Part shown: piece by piece, positions 11,628 through 25,500 of the stretch
Layout: each line of letters starts with the position of its first letter
Position numbering within the stretch: position 1 is the first letter of the stretch
DNA from: Asterella californica
Taxonomy: Eukaryota; Streptophyta; Marchantiopsida; Marchantiales; Aytoniaceae
DNA length: 64,000 nucleotides
Assembly: GCA_036924285.1 (NCBI GenBank)
Contig: JAYKYS010000001.1
Coordinates: 4,934,501-4,998,500, forward strand
Direction: 5' to 3'
The notes under the pieces: generated by a model
Databases searched by the model: none
What the model saw: the letters and a program-made list of their open reading frames with translations, nothing else
What the model was told of the DNA's origin: nothing
Position numbers and translations under genes: made by a program

Positions 11628-11932
11628 CTTATTCACCTTTGACTGCAACCTTAATTTATTACCTAACCCATCCGAGTGTATTAATTAATGTATGATTCTG
11701 GTGAAGTAGTCTCCCGCACTTGTACCCCTGCAAGCAAAGTCCTGCACTGCACTTATGAGTTTTCAAATCACGTTTTCACGTTTCTAAGAATAATTAACAT
11801 ATAATATTTAAATTATTATTTTAATATTTTTTAAGTTTAACTAAAAAATCATATAACAGTTATAATATTTTTTGTAACATAAAAAGAATGGCTCCCGCTC
11901 TCGAAATAAAAAACTTCACCTGCATGTAGAGA
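11628..11932 (+). repeat. AT-rich foldback repeat, copy 2
   Basis: It shares TTATTACCTAACCC, GCACTTGTACCCCTG, TAATTAACATATAATATT and a 3' flank AACATAAAAAGAATGGCTCC with copy 3 about 415 bp away. The right arm of the inverted repeat has been lost (CATCCGAGTGTATTAATTAA follows the left arm). Confidence 0.6.
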
Positions 11933-12034
11933 ATGTCGGGGTCTTTTCAGTGCGCGATATTATGTTACAGCTACATTCGCGGCAACTAACCCATTTTCTC
12001 GTTTATGTCTCTCCTCGCAGATGGGGATGATGAT

Positions 12035-12346
12035 TCTCCTCTTCCATCTGAAAATGGAAGAAGGCTGTAACCTTAATTTATATAATAAATTAATGTATTA
12101 ATTAATGTATGATTCTGATGAAATAATATCCCGCACTTGTACCCCTAAAGCGCAAAGTCCTACACTGCAGTTATGGGTTTTCAAACAACATTTTTACGTT
12201 TCTAGGAACAAGTAACATATAACATTTAAATTATTATTTTGATTTTGTTAACTTATGTAGAAAATTTAAATAATAATTATAATATTTCTTATAACATAAA
12301 AAGAATGGCTCCCGTTCCTGAAATAAAAAACTTCATGGAACAAGTG
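12035..12346 (+). repeat. AT-rich foldback repeat, copy 3
   Basis: This copy aligns with copy 2 over about 290 bp, including CCCGCACTTGTACCCCTAAA, ACATATAACATTTAAATTAT and the shared flank ACATAAAAAGAATGGCTCCC. Copies 2 and 3 therefore form a direct repeat in which the flank is duplicated too, suggesting a segmental tandem duplication rather than two insertions. The ACCTAACC inverted repeat is missing here, replaced by TTTATATAATAAATTAATG. Confidence 0.6.
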
Positions 12347-12349
12347 ATA

Positions 12350-15300
12350 AATGCAGGCAAGGATCTCAAATTTTTTACAAAACGATAATTACTTCTCTGA
12401 CGTCTGATAATTAACGTCTGAAGAAGACTAAATACAGAATTAGTTCCCTCCGGCACAACGGTTTTCCCCAAGCCGTTTGGGATGTTTATTAGTTAACATG
12501 AATGGTTTCTGGTCTTTGACTTGGAGAATTTCAGTCTTCATCTGGATTTAAACACTGCACTTACAGAGTTGTAAGTGCACTCTCTCTGTAAGTGCAGGTT
12601 TGATTTTTAATTAGTTGGATCGACAAACATATGTAGATAACGATGGAGATGCTCTAAGGTGAAAGTTGGTTTTTAGGTTTTTTATAAAGTTGATTCTTTC
12701 GAGTAGATGTAGCTCTTGTATTGCGTTTCATGTAGTTGAGTGATAGTTCCATACTCCTCTAAACAGCATGATGCTCGTGCTGGGCTCTACCCTCTTGTAG
12801 GGAATTTAATTTATGTCTTAACTTTTCCTCTTGGAAGAGTTAAGTTATAAATTAAAATGATTAGATTGAAAAAGTTTTTACTCGTTCAAAAGAGAAATCT
12901 TTATACCAAGAAAAAGATCAGTTTACATAAGTTATTTATGCGTTTTGTGACTGCAACGGCCATGTGTAATCAAGTTAGCTAAATCAGTTATAGATTTTTT
13001 AAATTAGTAATTTAAATTTAGTTTAATAATTTAGAATAAAATATTTCTCTCTAAAATATATTTTCAGAGCTAGTCGAGCATCAGTCCTGTATTTTTCCGC
13101 TAAGTCTGCGATTTATTCTATGTTATTTTTCACTAAATTTTCTAAATATAATTACTAATCAATTATTCCTGATAATTTTCTAGGTTGTATAAACTTTTGT
13201 CTATTTCTTCTCTTCGGCCAGAAGTTCATCGAGCATGCATATTCAAAGAGAAGAGGTACGCTTTGTAGGTTTCTTCAAAAGTTTTGATATAGTTCTCACA
13301 AATTATATTCTCTCAGAAGAAGATCAGACTGGAAGTCTTCATCCACAAAAGTGGATATATTACCTCTATGTGACTTGTCGAGAACAGTGGAGTGTAGACG
13401 AGTGTGGAACTCTTTGGACAATTAAAGTGCAAGAGTTCATGAAACAATGACCTTTGATCAGTTAAACCATTATGGCTATATTGTACATCAAAATGTGCAG
13501 CAAAAGATCTCCCTCAGTTGCACTGAATATCAATCACTTTTATTAAAAGCGGAAATAGAAGTATTTCCTTGAAGTTTCAGTCTTTTCCATTGATTTTTAA
13601 AAGAATATTTGGGTACACGGGTACTTAAACCCTAAACCCATCATTTTAGGTGTTATAGGTAAAGATATTAGAAAAACTATGCAAACTACTTGCAAGAAGA
13701 GCAGAGTTGCACCTATGGTTCGGATCGGATATAAACTATAAACTCTACCTGCCTAAAATGTTCCTAGCCGATAATCGGAAAACTCTCTCGGGAAATGCGG
13801 TATATTATCGAGAGAAAAGAAACAATTCCGCAAAATATTACAATTCAGTCAGAAACCATCCACATTCACACTGGAAGGTTGCTTTTAGAATGGACTATTT
13901 TCTACTGAATTTCAACGCACTTTGGAAATCGAAAATTCTTGTCAAATCAATTAACACTTAAATTGCCAGATGCCACCCAAGTTAAGAATTATGGAGGAGA
14001 GAATGATTCTTCCATACTTATGGTTTAAAACTTTTGATTTGCCGGAAGTTATCGGGGGCAGAGTACCAACAACTGCTTCAGAGAAATGGTCACTCTCTAG
14101 ATCTGCAGTCAATTGGTATCCTAGCTCTCCGACTATTTTTTAAAATTATCTACTACAGAAATATAGATAAATAGATTTCTTCCATTATCAAAAATAAAAA
14201 AGAATTATTATTATTAGATTATACGTAAAAAACATTGAACCTTAAACTAAACTTGGCTCTCCATCTTCAGTGGCGGACGAATATTGCTACAGTTGTTGGG
14301 AGGAAGACTTCAGTCCAACCTCCATTACTAATTACATTGATGGCTCCGAACGAAGGAAGGAAGTATGCGGCATATCTGTTCCAACTGGAGGGGAGGATTT
14401 GGCATCTCCCTTCGGCCAAATAAAGTAGACGAACCTATGAATAGAGAAAAAGGACTGTACACTGTCCTTACAGTATACTTTTGCACAGCTATATATACAC
14501 CTTCGATCCTAAATCAAGTTGGTTTTATTATAACTCTAGCCCAAAAGTCTAAAATGTAAACAACTTGTCCAGACTGTGAGCGATAATCATGGAAACTCAC
14601 TCCTAAACATGGACCTTAATTCGAAGGGATTGGCTGTAAGTATGGCGTGAAACTGGACCGAGATCTGGAACCTTTGGACTGATTAGTTCTATCTTAGGTA
14701 AAGCATGGTGTCACGTCGAGAGAGTAAGTCCAAGTAGTCATGAGCCTCGGCGAACTTTATGCCTCGAGAGTTAACTTGCGCTCGAGTTACTTCACGCACC
14801 GCTCTCTCACGTTCTCTCTAAGGGTCTTGGCAGCGAGCATATCCTGATCATGACTTCTTCTTTGTATTGTAATTTTATTTTATTTTCAAGTTTATTTTTA
14901 GTTCAGTATTTTATCATCCTGAAGTTTATTATCAAACTTGATACTCAGCAGCAAAAAAAGATTTTACTTTCATTGTTCATAAATTGAACCTACCCGGTCA
15001 CGAAGTTTCTCCATGTCCTTCGGTCATATAGATGCGGAGGATCAAGCTTATACCTCCACGTTGCGAAGTGGGACTCTTCCCTCTCGCATTAACGCTTTAT
15101 GGGTTTGTGTTTCAACTCATGGGTCCACAGTGATCAAATAAATATTCTTTTTATAGTAATATGTGGAGATTTATAATTTACACTTATAAATACATACGAA
15201 AAAGAAATGAGAACATATTTTAATTTATCTTCTCGACTCTTAACCCACGTATTCATGCTGGGAACATCTGTGTTTAACGCAGTTCGGGTTTAAATCCTGA

Positions 15301-15430
15301 ACGCTTTGAATCGGTTCTGGTCATTATACTATCTTTCAGAATATGACGTATGGATATTTTCATGTTTTCAATTTAATTTAGTTTTAAAAATGTTAATATG
15401 AAATAACAAAAATGGCTACAGAGATATGCC
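12350..15430. other. AT-rich intergenic DNA with small foldbacks, no gene
   Basis: Two clear inverted repeats: CTGCACTTACAGAG (12555-12568) against CTCTGTAAGTGCAG (12584-12597), and 12805-12828 against 12833-12856, with 24-base arms, two mismatches and a 4-base loop. Around 13190-13250 is AGAAGTTCATCGAGCATGCA, a motif also seen at one edge of the foldback repeats. Short open frames (13235-13450, 13707-13961) lack any motif. Confidence 0.45.
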
Positions 15431-15440
15431 AAAGAGCTGG

Positions 15441-15813
15441 GGGAAATTGGCTTGATCATACCCCCAGTAGGTTTCGTGAGCTTGATCATACCCCTCTTAA
15501 CGTTTGGTTGCTTGATCATACCCTTGACGGATTATTGACAGTCGAACCGGTCATTTTATTTTTTGGTTCATCATTTTAGTACTTTCAACCTCGACTAAAT
15601 ATCACTGTAATTCAAAATATTTGACATTAAAGATGCGTTATACTATCTATATTCTCATTTCTTTAATATGTGCAGTTTCAACCCTGAATAACATCACAAA
15701 GTGACTGGTTTTACAGGAAACAGCCGGTCAGGGGTGTGATCAAGCCGGACATCGTAAGAGGGGTATGATCAAGCTCACGAAACCTACTGGGGGTATGATC
15801 AAGCCAATTTCCC
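15441..15813. mobile_element. Mutator-type MITE with 59-bp perfect terminal inverted repeats
   Basis: The element is 373 bp. Its ends are identical inverted repeats for 59 bases (15441-15499 and 15755-15813), opening GGGAAATTGGCTTGATCATA. Each arm contains CTTGATCATACCCC-like units spaced about 30 bases apart, three on the left; the innermost right unit reads CTTGATCACACCC. Such subterminal repeats could be transposase binding sites. It is flanked by an exact 10-bp duplication, AAAGAGCTGG (15431-15440 and 15814-15823). Long TIRs with a 9-11 bp duplication are the hallmark of Mutator-like elements. There is no transposase, so it is non-autonomous. Perfect TIRs and duplication suggest a fairly recent insertion. 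It sits about 450 bp upstream of the GapC start codon. Confidence 0.9.
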
Positions 15814-16105
15814 AAAGAGCTGGTGTCTGCTGATTATACTTATACTCAACTACTGAAAGGATCTGACCAATACAATGACAAGTTAATTCGAATTCAGGGG
15901 ATAGTTCAGAGTTGACGGTTTCGATGGGGTTGACGCTTTTACAGAGAACTGGCACTGCACGAAAATGACGGCCTGCCTCCCGTTATGCGATGCTGCCACG
16001 CAAGCCACTCCGCGCCACCTCAGAGACCGCCGTGGCACTATAATCTGCCTCCACACCTGCTCCTCTCCAGCTACAGCTTCAGCTGGCCTTCGAGGCTTCC
16101 CAACA

Positions 16106-16113
16106 TATTTATA
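16106..16113 (+). promoter_or_regulatory. TATA-like box of GapC
   Basis: TATTTATA lies about 158 bp before the GapC start codon, in a suitable place for a transcription start near 16135-16145 and a 5' leader of roughly 120 bases. It is the only TATA-like sequence in the 160 bp before the gene. Assignment is by position only. Confidence 0.5.
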
Positions 16114-16263
16114 CAGAGGCATGCTTGAAATCAGTGAAACTCAGCTCCGAACGTCAATCAGCTAGCTGTTCTTCATCGATACGTCTTACGTTGTCAAATC
16201 ACCAGTTCCGACGTTTGTGCTCCTCATCGAGCATCATCCGCTCTGAACCCCAGTCTTGAAGAA

Positions 16264-19619
<3,356 letters not shown>

Positions 19620-19856
19620 AACCATCCCGATGGTTCCTTGACTACACGGACCCGTCATAACTCCGCAGAGCTGTTGCGCCGGGAGGAGATCGGGCAGTAC
19701 CCCATTTTTGCACTGTTCTACACGACTGATGTTGGGAGTAGGCTGGCGGACCTTTGGTGACTGTAGAGTATGGGTCTCGATTACGGATGCACTCTACCTC
19801 ATAAGACTGGCTCCTGTCTGCTACTCGACATGGATCATGTACAGTTTTGTTTTATA

Positions 19857-19862
19857 AATAAA
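19857..19862 (+). terminator. Poly(A) signal of GapC
   Basis: AATAAA lies 238 bases after the GapC stop codon in an otherwise unremarkable 3' region, followed by T-rich sequence. It is the first canonical signal downstream. Confidence 0.6.
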
Positions 19863-19869
19863 AGAGCGA

Positions 19870-20690
19870 TTAACGTTGTGTACAAACCTTTTTGTCTTAA
19901 AAAGTCTGTCTATATCCTCACCGGTTGATCAGCTCTTTTGGTTTTCGAGGTTACACCGACTTTGACGTATGACCTTAAGTTCGAAACGTATGTTTTCGGT
20001 AATCCTCGTAAGAAACCATGGTGGTATGGTGAAGTGATAAACATATAGAGTCCTCGAGGGTGTCTCAGCAATCCTCAAATGAGTAACATGACGAGGCTGT
20101 ACAGGAAAACAGATTTCCTGGGAGTCCCTAATATTCGGATCATGAAGAGACTAATTACAAAGAGAAGGGATTTCTTCGGAATCTCTTGACTCAATGCTTG
20201 AGATCTTGACATTAAAATCGGTGCTATCATTGTCGAAGAATATTACTAACTATTTAGTCCTGGAACTTAAAACTGCATCCTCAACAGAAAGAACCTGCAG
20301 TGAAAACACTGGAGGGGAGTGGATAGTCGCGGCTTTTCGGATGTAGGAATGAATTACAGGGGCTGAAACCATGGATTTTGGATGACGACAAAGATCGATT
20401 CTGTTGTCTTTTGGTCTATATGGGTATTTTGGATATGCATGTTCCCCTTTCAGTCAATGCCAACTCACTGGATTCCTCACCCGGCCAAGAGGAAAATCCA
20501 TCTACCAAATATATCTTTCCTTCTGTGGCAATCAGGCTTTTGGAGAATCCATTTGCAGATGTGTTAAACATTTGCTTGGTTGTTATAAAATATTTAATTT
20601 ATTCTCTAATTGTTAAATGATGTACCTCCAGGTCCGAGCACATCTAGACATAATACATAAAGCAAGTGTGGACGCACGCACTGTTGAAAC
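19870..20690. other. No recognisable gene
   Basis: Overlapping short plus-strand frames at 20378-20620 carry no known motif. Read on the minus strand the area may belong to the decayed copia-like sequence to its right, but I cannot show it. Confidence 0.3.
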
Positions 20691-20699
20691 TACAATTGT

Positions 20700-21500
20700 G
20701 AGTTTGTCAATATTTTATAAAATCTATGAATGAAAGATGGTTGAAATTTACATTACTTTAGTCCAGATATTTATGAATCACCTTACCCGTTTCATCGAGA
20801 AGTAATAAATGAAGCTTGGTACCCCCTCCCATCTGAACAAATAAGCAAGCATGTACCTACTCTCCAAGAGATATAATACTCAATTTCCTGCATATCTCTG
20901 CCACACCATAATCTCCTCCGTGCATGATACCAGTGAACTGTACTTCGAACTGCTAATCAGATTTTGAGTTAACTCTGTTCCTAATGGAAGGTCTTAACAT
21001 AACAGTGGAAGCAGGATTTCTGAAATTCTTTTCCCAACCAAGACTAATGAGATTGAACCGACGAAGTCATCCGTTTAACGCTTTGAAGACATATTCTGTA
21101 ATTCCGTAGCTTCATGCATATGATCTGTAATCTGTTGAGAGTTTATACAAACTTAGTGCTTTTAGTTGGATATACTGATATTTCACGTACAATCTTTTGG
21201 AGTTTTTTCTTCGGATCTAATCATACAACGCCTTTTCAAGATAAATATATTCGATCTTATTTCTTAGACTATCGCATAAAAGACTTCTAATCATTTTGAT
21301 CTGTATGTTAGAATCATGAAAGCTACATACAATCTTTCAAGGTTACTCCACCAGCAAGATAAAACAGATGTTGTAGTATTTCTTTGACAACGGCATCCAT
21401 CTTTTGTCTTTCACTCCTTTCTCTTGTTTGTCCAGTAGGTCTAACTTGATCTTCAAAGAATAATTCTTTTGTTTGGTATCATTCACACTTCGTTGTGTTG
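20700..21500 (-). pseudogene. Possible copia gag remnant
   Basis: On the minus strand, reading with several stops, stretches such as KNYSLKIKLDLLDKQEKG and NKIEYIYLEKALYD resemble the N-terminal and central parts of Ty1/copia gag (NYxxWKxK; the xNKIxLxxxLYxL segment). It directly abuts the truncated gypsy LTR at about 21520, as if one element had inserted into or replaced part of the other. The resemblance is weak. Confidence 0.22.
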
Positions 21501-21521
21501 TTATACATCGATTTACAAGTT

Positions 21522-21583
21522 TGATCCACTTAGCTGATGTTGAGCTCCTCTAGCTCTAACTATAGCTACCAATGATGGTTACA
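21522..21583 (-). repeat. Truncated 3' LTR start of the minus-strand gypsy element
   Basis: Reading leftward from 21583 the sequence is TGTAACCATCATTGGTAGCT and continues for about 61 bases with only four transition differences from the plus-strand LTR that starts at 27708. After GTGGATC the two diverge. It is preceded on the minus strand by a polypurine tract (GGGGGAGG, 21586-21593), as a 3' LTR should be. Confidence 0.65.
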
Positions 21584-21639
21584 AACCTCCCCCTGTTCAG
21601 ACACAATGTCCTCGTTGTAAGGATCCTCAAAAGTTTGTA

Positions 21640-21800
21640 TTACTAATGGTGCATGAACTAAATGTGCTGTCGGTTCTCATGTGGCTTCATAAAGTGAATA
21701 ACGTTTTCACTGAACCAAGTACTCAACTTGATGTCGTCTCTTAATTCATTTTTGTAAAATCCTCCTAACTTCAAATTCGTCGATTCCGTCGATGAGCTCC
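21640..21800 (-). pseudogene. Chromodomain remnant at the end of gypsy integrase
   Basis: The minus strand reads DEFEVRRILQK, then RRHQVEYLVQ-stop-KRYSLYEAT-stop-EP. This is a chromodomain (EFEVExIL...VEYLVKWKGY...ATWEP) in which two Trp codons have become TGA. Chromodomains on chromovirus integrases guide insertion to chromatin marks. It identifies the element as a chromovirus and shows that it is dead. Confidence 0.75.
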
Positions 21801-21869
21801 ACGCGTGGTGGAGACCTAGAGCTATTGGTGAAACATTGAGGAAGTGCAACATATTGATGAAAGAGTGAT

Positions 21870-24520
21870 ACATGAAACACGAGATGAATTTTCATGTGTG
21901 TAGGTCACTGTTCCCACCCTTTGTTGATATAGTAAATGGGTGGATGAAGCGAAGATTCATCTTTCGTGCTAGTGGATAGTCATACTTGATTGCCCTCGTG
22001 GAACTCCATATCTCGACGATGAGCATCGGCATACTACTTTTGCCGATTTTGAGCTATTGCTAATTTCTCTTTAGCATGTTGTACTCCTTGATGAATGTGG
22101 TCCACAAACTCGTTAACGACTGCTGTCTTTGTGGAACAATGTGGTAGCTTGTCCACTTTAGCAAAGCTAGATGGTGTGAGAGGGTACTCTCCGTACAGTA
22201 GAAAAATACGTTGTATTTGTGGATGCATTTACCGAGTTATTATAAGCAAACTCTACTACTAGTAACAACGTATTCCATGCTTCTTGCTGATCTCTAATGA
22301 ATACACGTAGCATATCTTCAATTGTCTTTTTTGCTCTCTCGATTTGTCAATCACTTTGAAGGTGATAGACAATAGACATGACAAGCTTAGGATTGAAGAA
22401 TCCAAATAAGGTCTTCCAAAAGAGATTACTAAATTGAGATCCTCTATATGTGATAAGAACTCAAGAGAGATCATGTTGTGCAAACACGGCGTCTAAGTAG
22501 AGGCATGCTAAATCTAGAGCAATGACATGTCTAGTTGTTGATCTAATGTGGATCATTTTGCTCAATTTGTCCACAAAAACTACTATTGAATCAAAACTCG
22601 AGGAAGTAAGAGATAACTCACATACAAGATCCATGCTAACATGTTCCCAACGTCATTTTGGAGAAAGGAGTGGTTGTGACAATCCTGCATGTTTTTATTA
22701 CTTGCCGTATTTTGTTGACATGCTAAGCAGCTCTAAACATAGACCACAAAATCCTCGTGCGTCTTTGGTCAGTAGTACACCCGTTGAAGATTCTCTTCTC
22801 GACCCCTACATATCTTGAAATAGCCGAGTCGTGACATTCGGCTAGCACTATGGTGTGCAATTCATCATCTTGAAGAATCCATATCTTGCCATCAAGAAAA
22901 GTTATACTCTGAACTTTCTTGGTCTTTTTCGTTGCACATGCTACACCAATTGTATCGTCCTCCTTTGTGGCTGCAGCCAACTTCTCTCACCAACTTGAAT
23001 GAATCTGTACTTCTGTCATATTGTTAACACGAAACAATATGACATCCGCCAATTGCTTTTTCTTCTCTACATAGACAATCTTCATGTTGAATTGTTGTTA
23101 CCATTCTGCCCATCGAACTTGTCGTTTGGAGAGATTCTTCTGCGTCTCCAAATACACCAATGATTTATGGTCAGTCTCCACCATGAACTCATTATCGCCC
23201 AAGTAATGCTTCCAATGTTTGGTTGCCAAGACACTCTCAATTGCTGATCCCGAGACATCCATCGTCAGCTTGATGGATCGAGTGAGATCGTATCACTTTA
23301 GTATTGGTGCATGTACAAGAGCCTTTTTGAGAGCTTGGAAGACAATTGCTTGTGTTGCTCCTCATTTCCACTTCTGTCCCTTATCTAACAGATTTGTTAA
23401 TGGTTGAGCAATCCGAGCAAAAGATTTCACAAAGCGCCGATAGAACCCCCTAAGTCCCAAAAAGCTCTTGAGTTGAGTCTGGTCCTTTGGTGCCATCTAC
23501 TGTTGTATGGCATCTATCTTATCACTCATTACTTGAATACCTTTAACACTCACTCTACGGCCCAAATAATCTACTTCAGATTTGCCAAATTCACATTTTG
23601 AAGCCTTGGCATACAAGTTGTTCTCACGTAAAATCTGAAGTATCTCGTGAAGTTGTTGCATATGCTCTTCTAGTGTGGTACTATACACCAAGATGTCATC
23701 TAATAACACAATGACTGACTTATCTAAGTAAGGTCGGAAGATATCATTCATGAGACCCATGAAGATGATCGGAGCATTGATGAGATCAAAAGATATCACC
23801 AAATACTCAAATGACTATATCGGATACGGAAAGTAGTCTTGGGGACATCTTTCTCTGCAATTCTGATTTGATTGTATCCATTCCATAGATCCAACTTTGT
23901 GAAGTACTTTGCACCTTGCAATTGGTCAAACAAATCGTCCATTCGTGGTAGAGGGTACTTGTTCTTGACTGTTTGTTGATTCAAGGCTCGGTAGTCGATA
24001 CACATCTTCATACTGTCATTCTTCTTCACGAACAATACTGGAGCTCTATACGAGGACACACTCAATTGAATGAAATCCTTTTCCAACATCTCCTCCACTT
24101 GAGCTTTGCATTCCTCCAACTTGTTAGATGTTAGACGATATGAGGCCTTATACGATGGTGTACTACCCGGTAGCACCTCAATTCGATGATCCATCCGACG
24201 TTTTGGTGACAAGTCTGGTGGTAGATCATCTACAAACACATCTTTATAATCCTCCAACACATCACTCAATTCGAACCGTATGTCTGTTTTTTCTTCAGAG
24301 GGAATCACATCTCTCACCGCTATCAGTAGCAGATTTTCCTATGACATATAGAGACATGTTTCTTGGTTGCAACCAAACCCTGTCTCCAAATACTGTCCAT
24401 TCACTATTCTTCACAATTTTTCTCCTCCAGTCTACTTCTAGATTATGCTTTTCAAACCACGACATGCCCAAAATAACATCATAACGAGCTAATCTGATCA
24501 CTTGTCACCCGATCTTCTCC
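21870..24520 (-). pseudogene. Ty3/gypsy chromovirus pol pseudogene (protease end, RT, RNase H, integrase)
   Basis: From right to left: protease tail with YDVILGMSWFEKHN (about 24460); RT with [25 protein letters not shown] (start near 24010, quoted parts [11 protein letters not shown] and KYPLPRMDD) and [16 protein letters not shown]; the catalytic LLDDILVYS near 23690 in a shifted frame; RNase H with VETDHKSLVYLETQKNLSK near 23190 and RQVRWAEW; then integrase pieces down to about 21900. At least one frameshift (near 23800) and many stops break it. It once encoded replication and insertion functions of a plant chromovirus. Confidence 0.88.
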
Positions 24521-25500
24521 TTGTACTTGCCTATGGCCAAACCTACACTCCTAAAGAGGGTCTCAATTGTTTTAGTCTATCCGTTTGGAAATTCTACCTC
24601 TTCCTCTTGATCCTTGTCTAACTACAAACCCATTCTTGATGCAACAAAACATGAAAAGAAGTTTCTGGTAGCTCTTGGATCCAATAGAACTCTCACCTTC
24701 TGAGTTTTTAGTTCTCAGTTCGCAACAATCAATCGTGTGCTTTTTATCTGCAATTTATTTACTTCTTATTTTTTGCATCTCTTCTCGTCTTTTCTCCTCT
24801 TGGAAGAATCAATAACATCGCGAGTCAAAGTTACTGGTGGTTTTCGTTTTCTTGGTCTTATGTCTCCTTCACCAAGATGATTTAGGCCCCTCCATTGTGG
24901 TCATCGAACTCGTCTTGCAAGTACACATGTTCTGCAAAATGCAGCAATGTGATATATTAAGCCATAGTTATAGCAGCAAGCGCTCCACTTCTTAGTCGGT
25001 ATGCTCCATCTCTTCCAGGTTCATTTCTCTGTTGCTGATCTGTTCTCTTGAGTGGCATATCTCCTTGATTTGGTCTCTTCTACGTCCCTCTCTGTATGTG
25101 GACGTCTATATCCATCTTGATGTCGAAGGTTTTCTGATTCCATAGGAACAGGTCCGTCAAGATTGTAATGATTGCTCATCACTTCTCCTCGTGTTGCTCC
25201 ATAAGATCCTTGTTGAGCGAATTTTTGATCATTATCTCGGCTTGTATCTTCCCCTTCAATCTTCTTTTGAACACATCAAGGGCTTCTGCTTCGCTCGTGT
25301 CAATGATCGACACTTGCAAGTCTTGGAATTCTTTCACATACTCTTGGATGCTCTCCTTGAGAAGTGGATCTCATAATCTTACTCGTGTTGTTTGGACTGC
25401 ATCTACCACTTGAAAGCTTTGGATCAAACCTTCTTGCATATCGCTCCATGAGATGTGCGTCTCTCGAGCAATGAGTGATAGTTCAAAAACAAATCTACAT
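24520..25500 (-). pseudogene. gag and protease N-terminal remnant of the chromovirus
   Basis: On the minus strand, EYVKEFQDLQVSIIDTSEAE (25230-25330) with ETHISWSDMQEGLIQSFQ before it is typical retrotransposon gag sequence. A basic stretch around 24830 and LLDPRATRNFFS near 24660, a mutated LLDSGAT protease active site, follow. Several stops interrupt it. It continues directly into the pol pseudogene to its left. Confidence 0.65.

Noticed and set aside
15260..15302. GGTTTAAATCC as a B box of a tRNA gene
   Set aside because: No A box or pairing acceptor stem was found at the right distance.
15740..15955. Minus-strand frame of 71 codons
   Set aside because: It runs through the right arm of the Mutator-type MITE; its residues are the translated inverted repeat.
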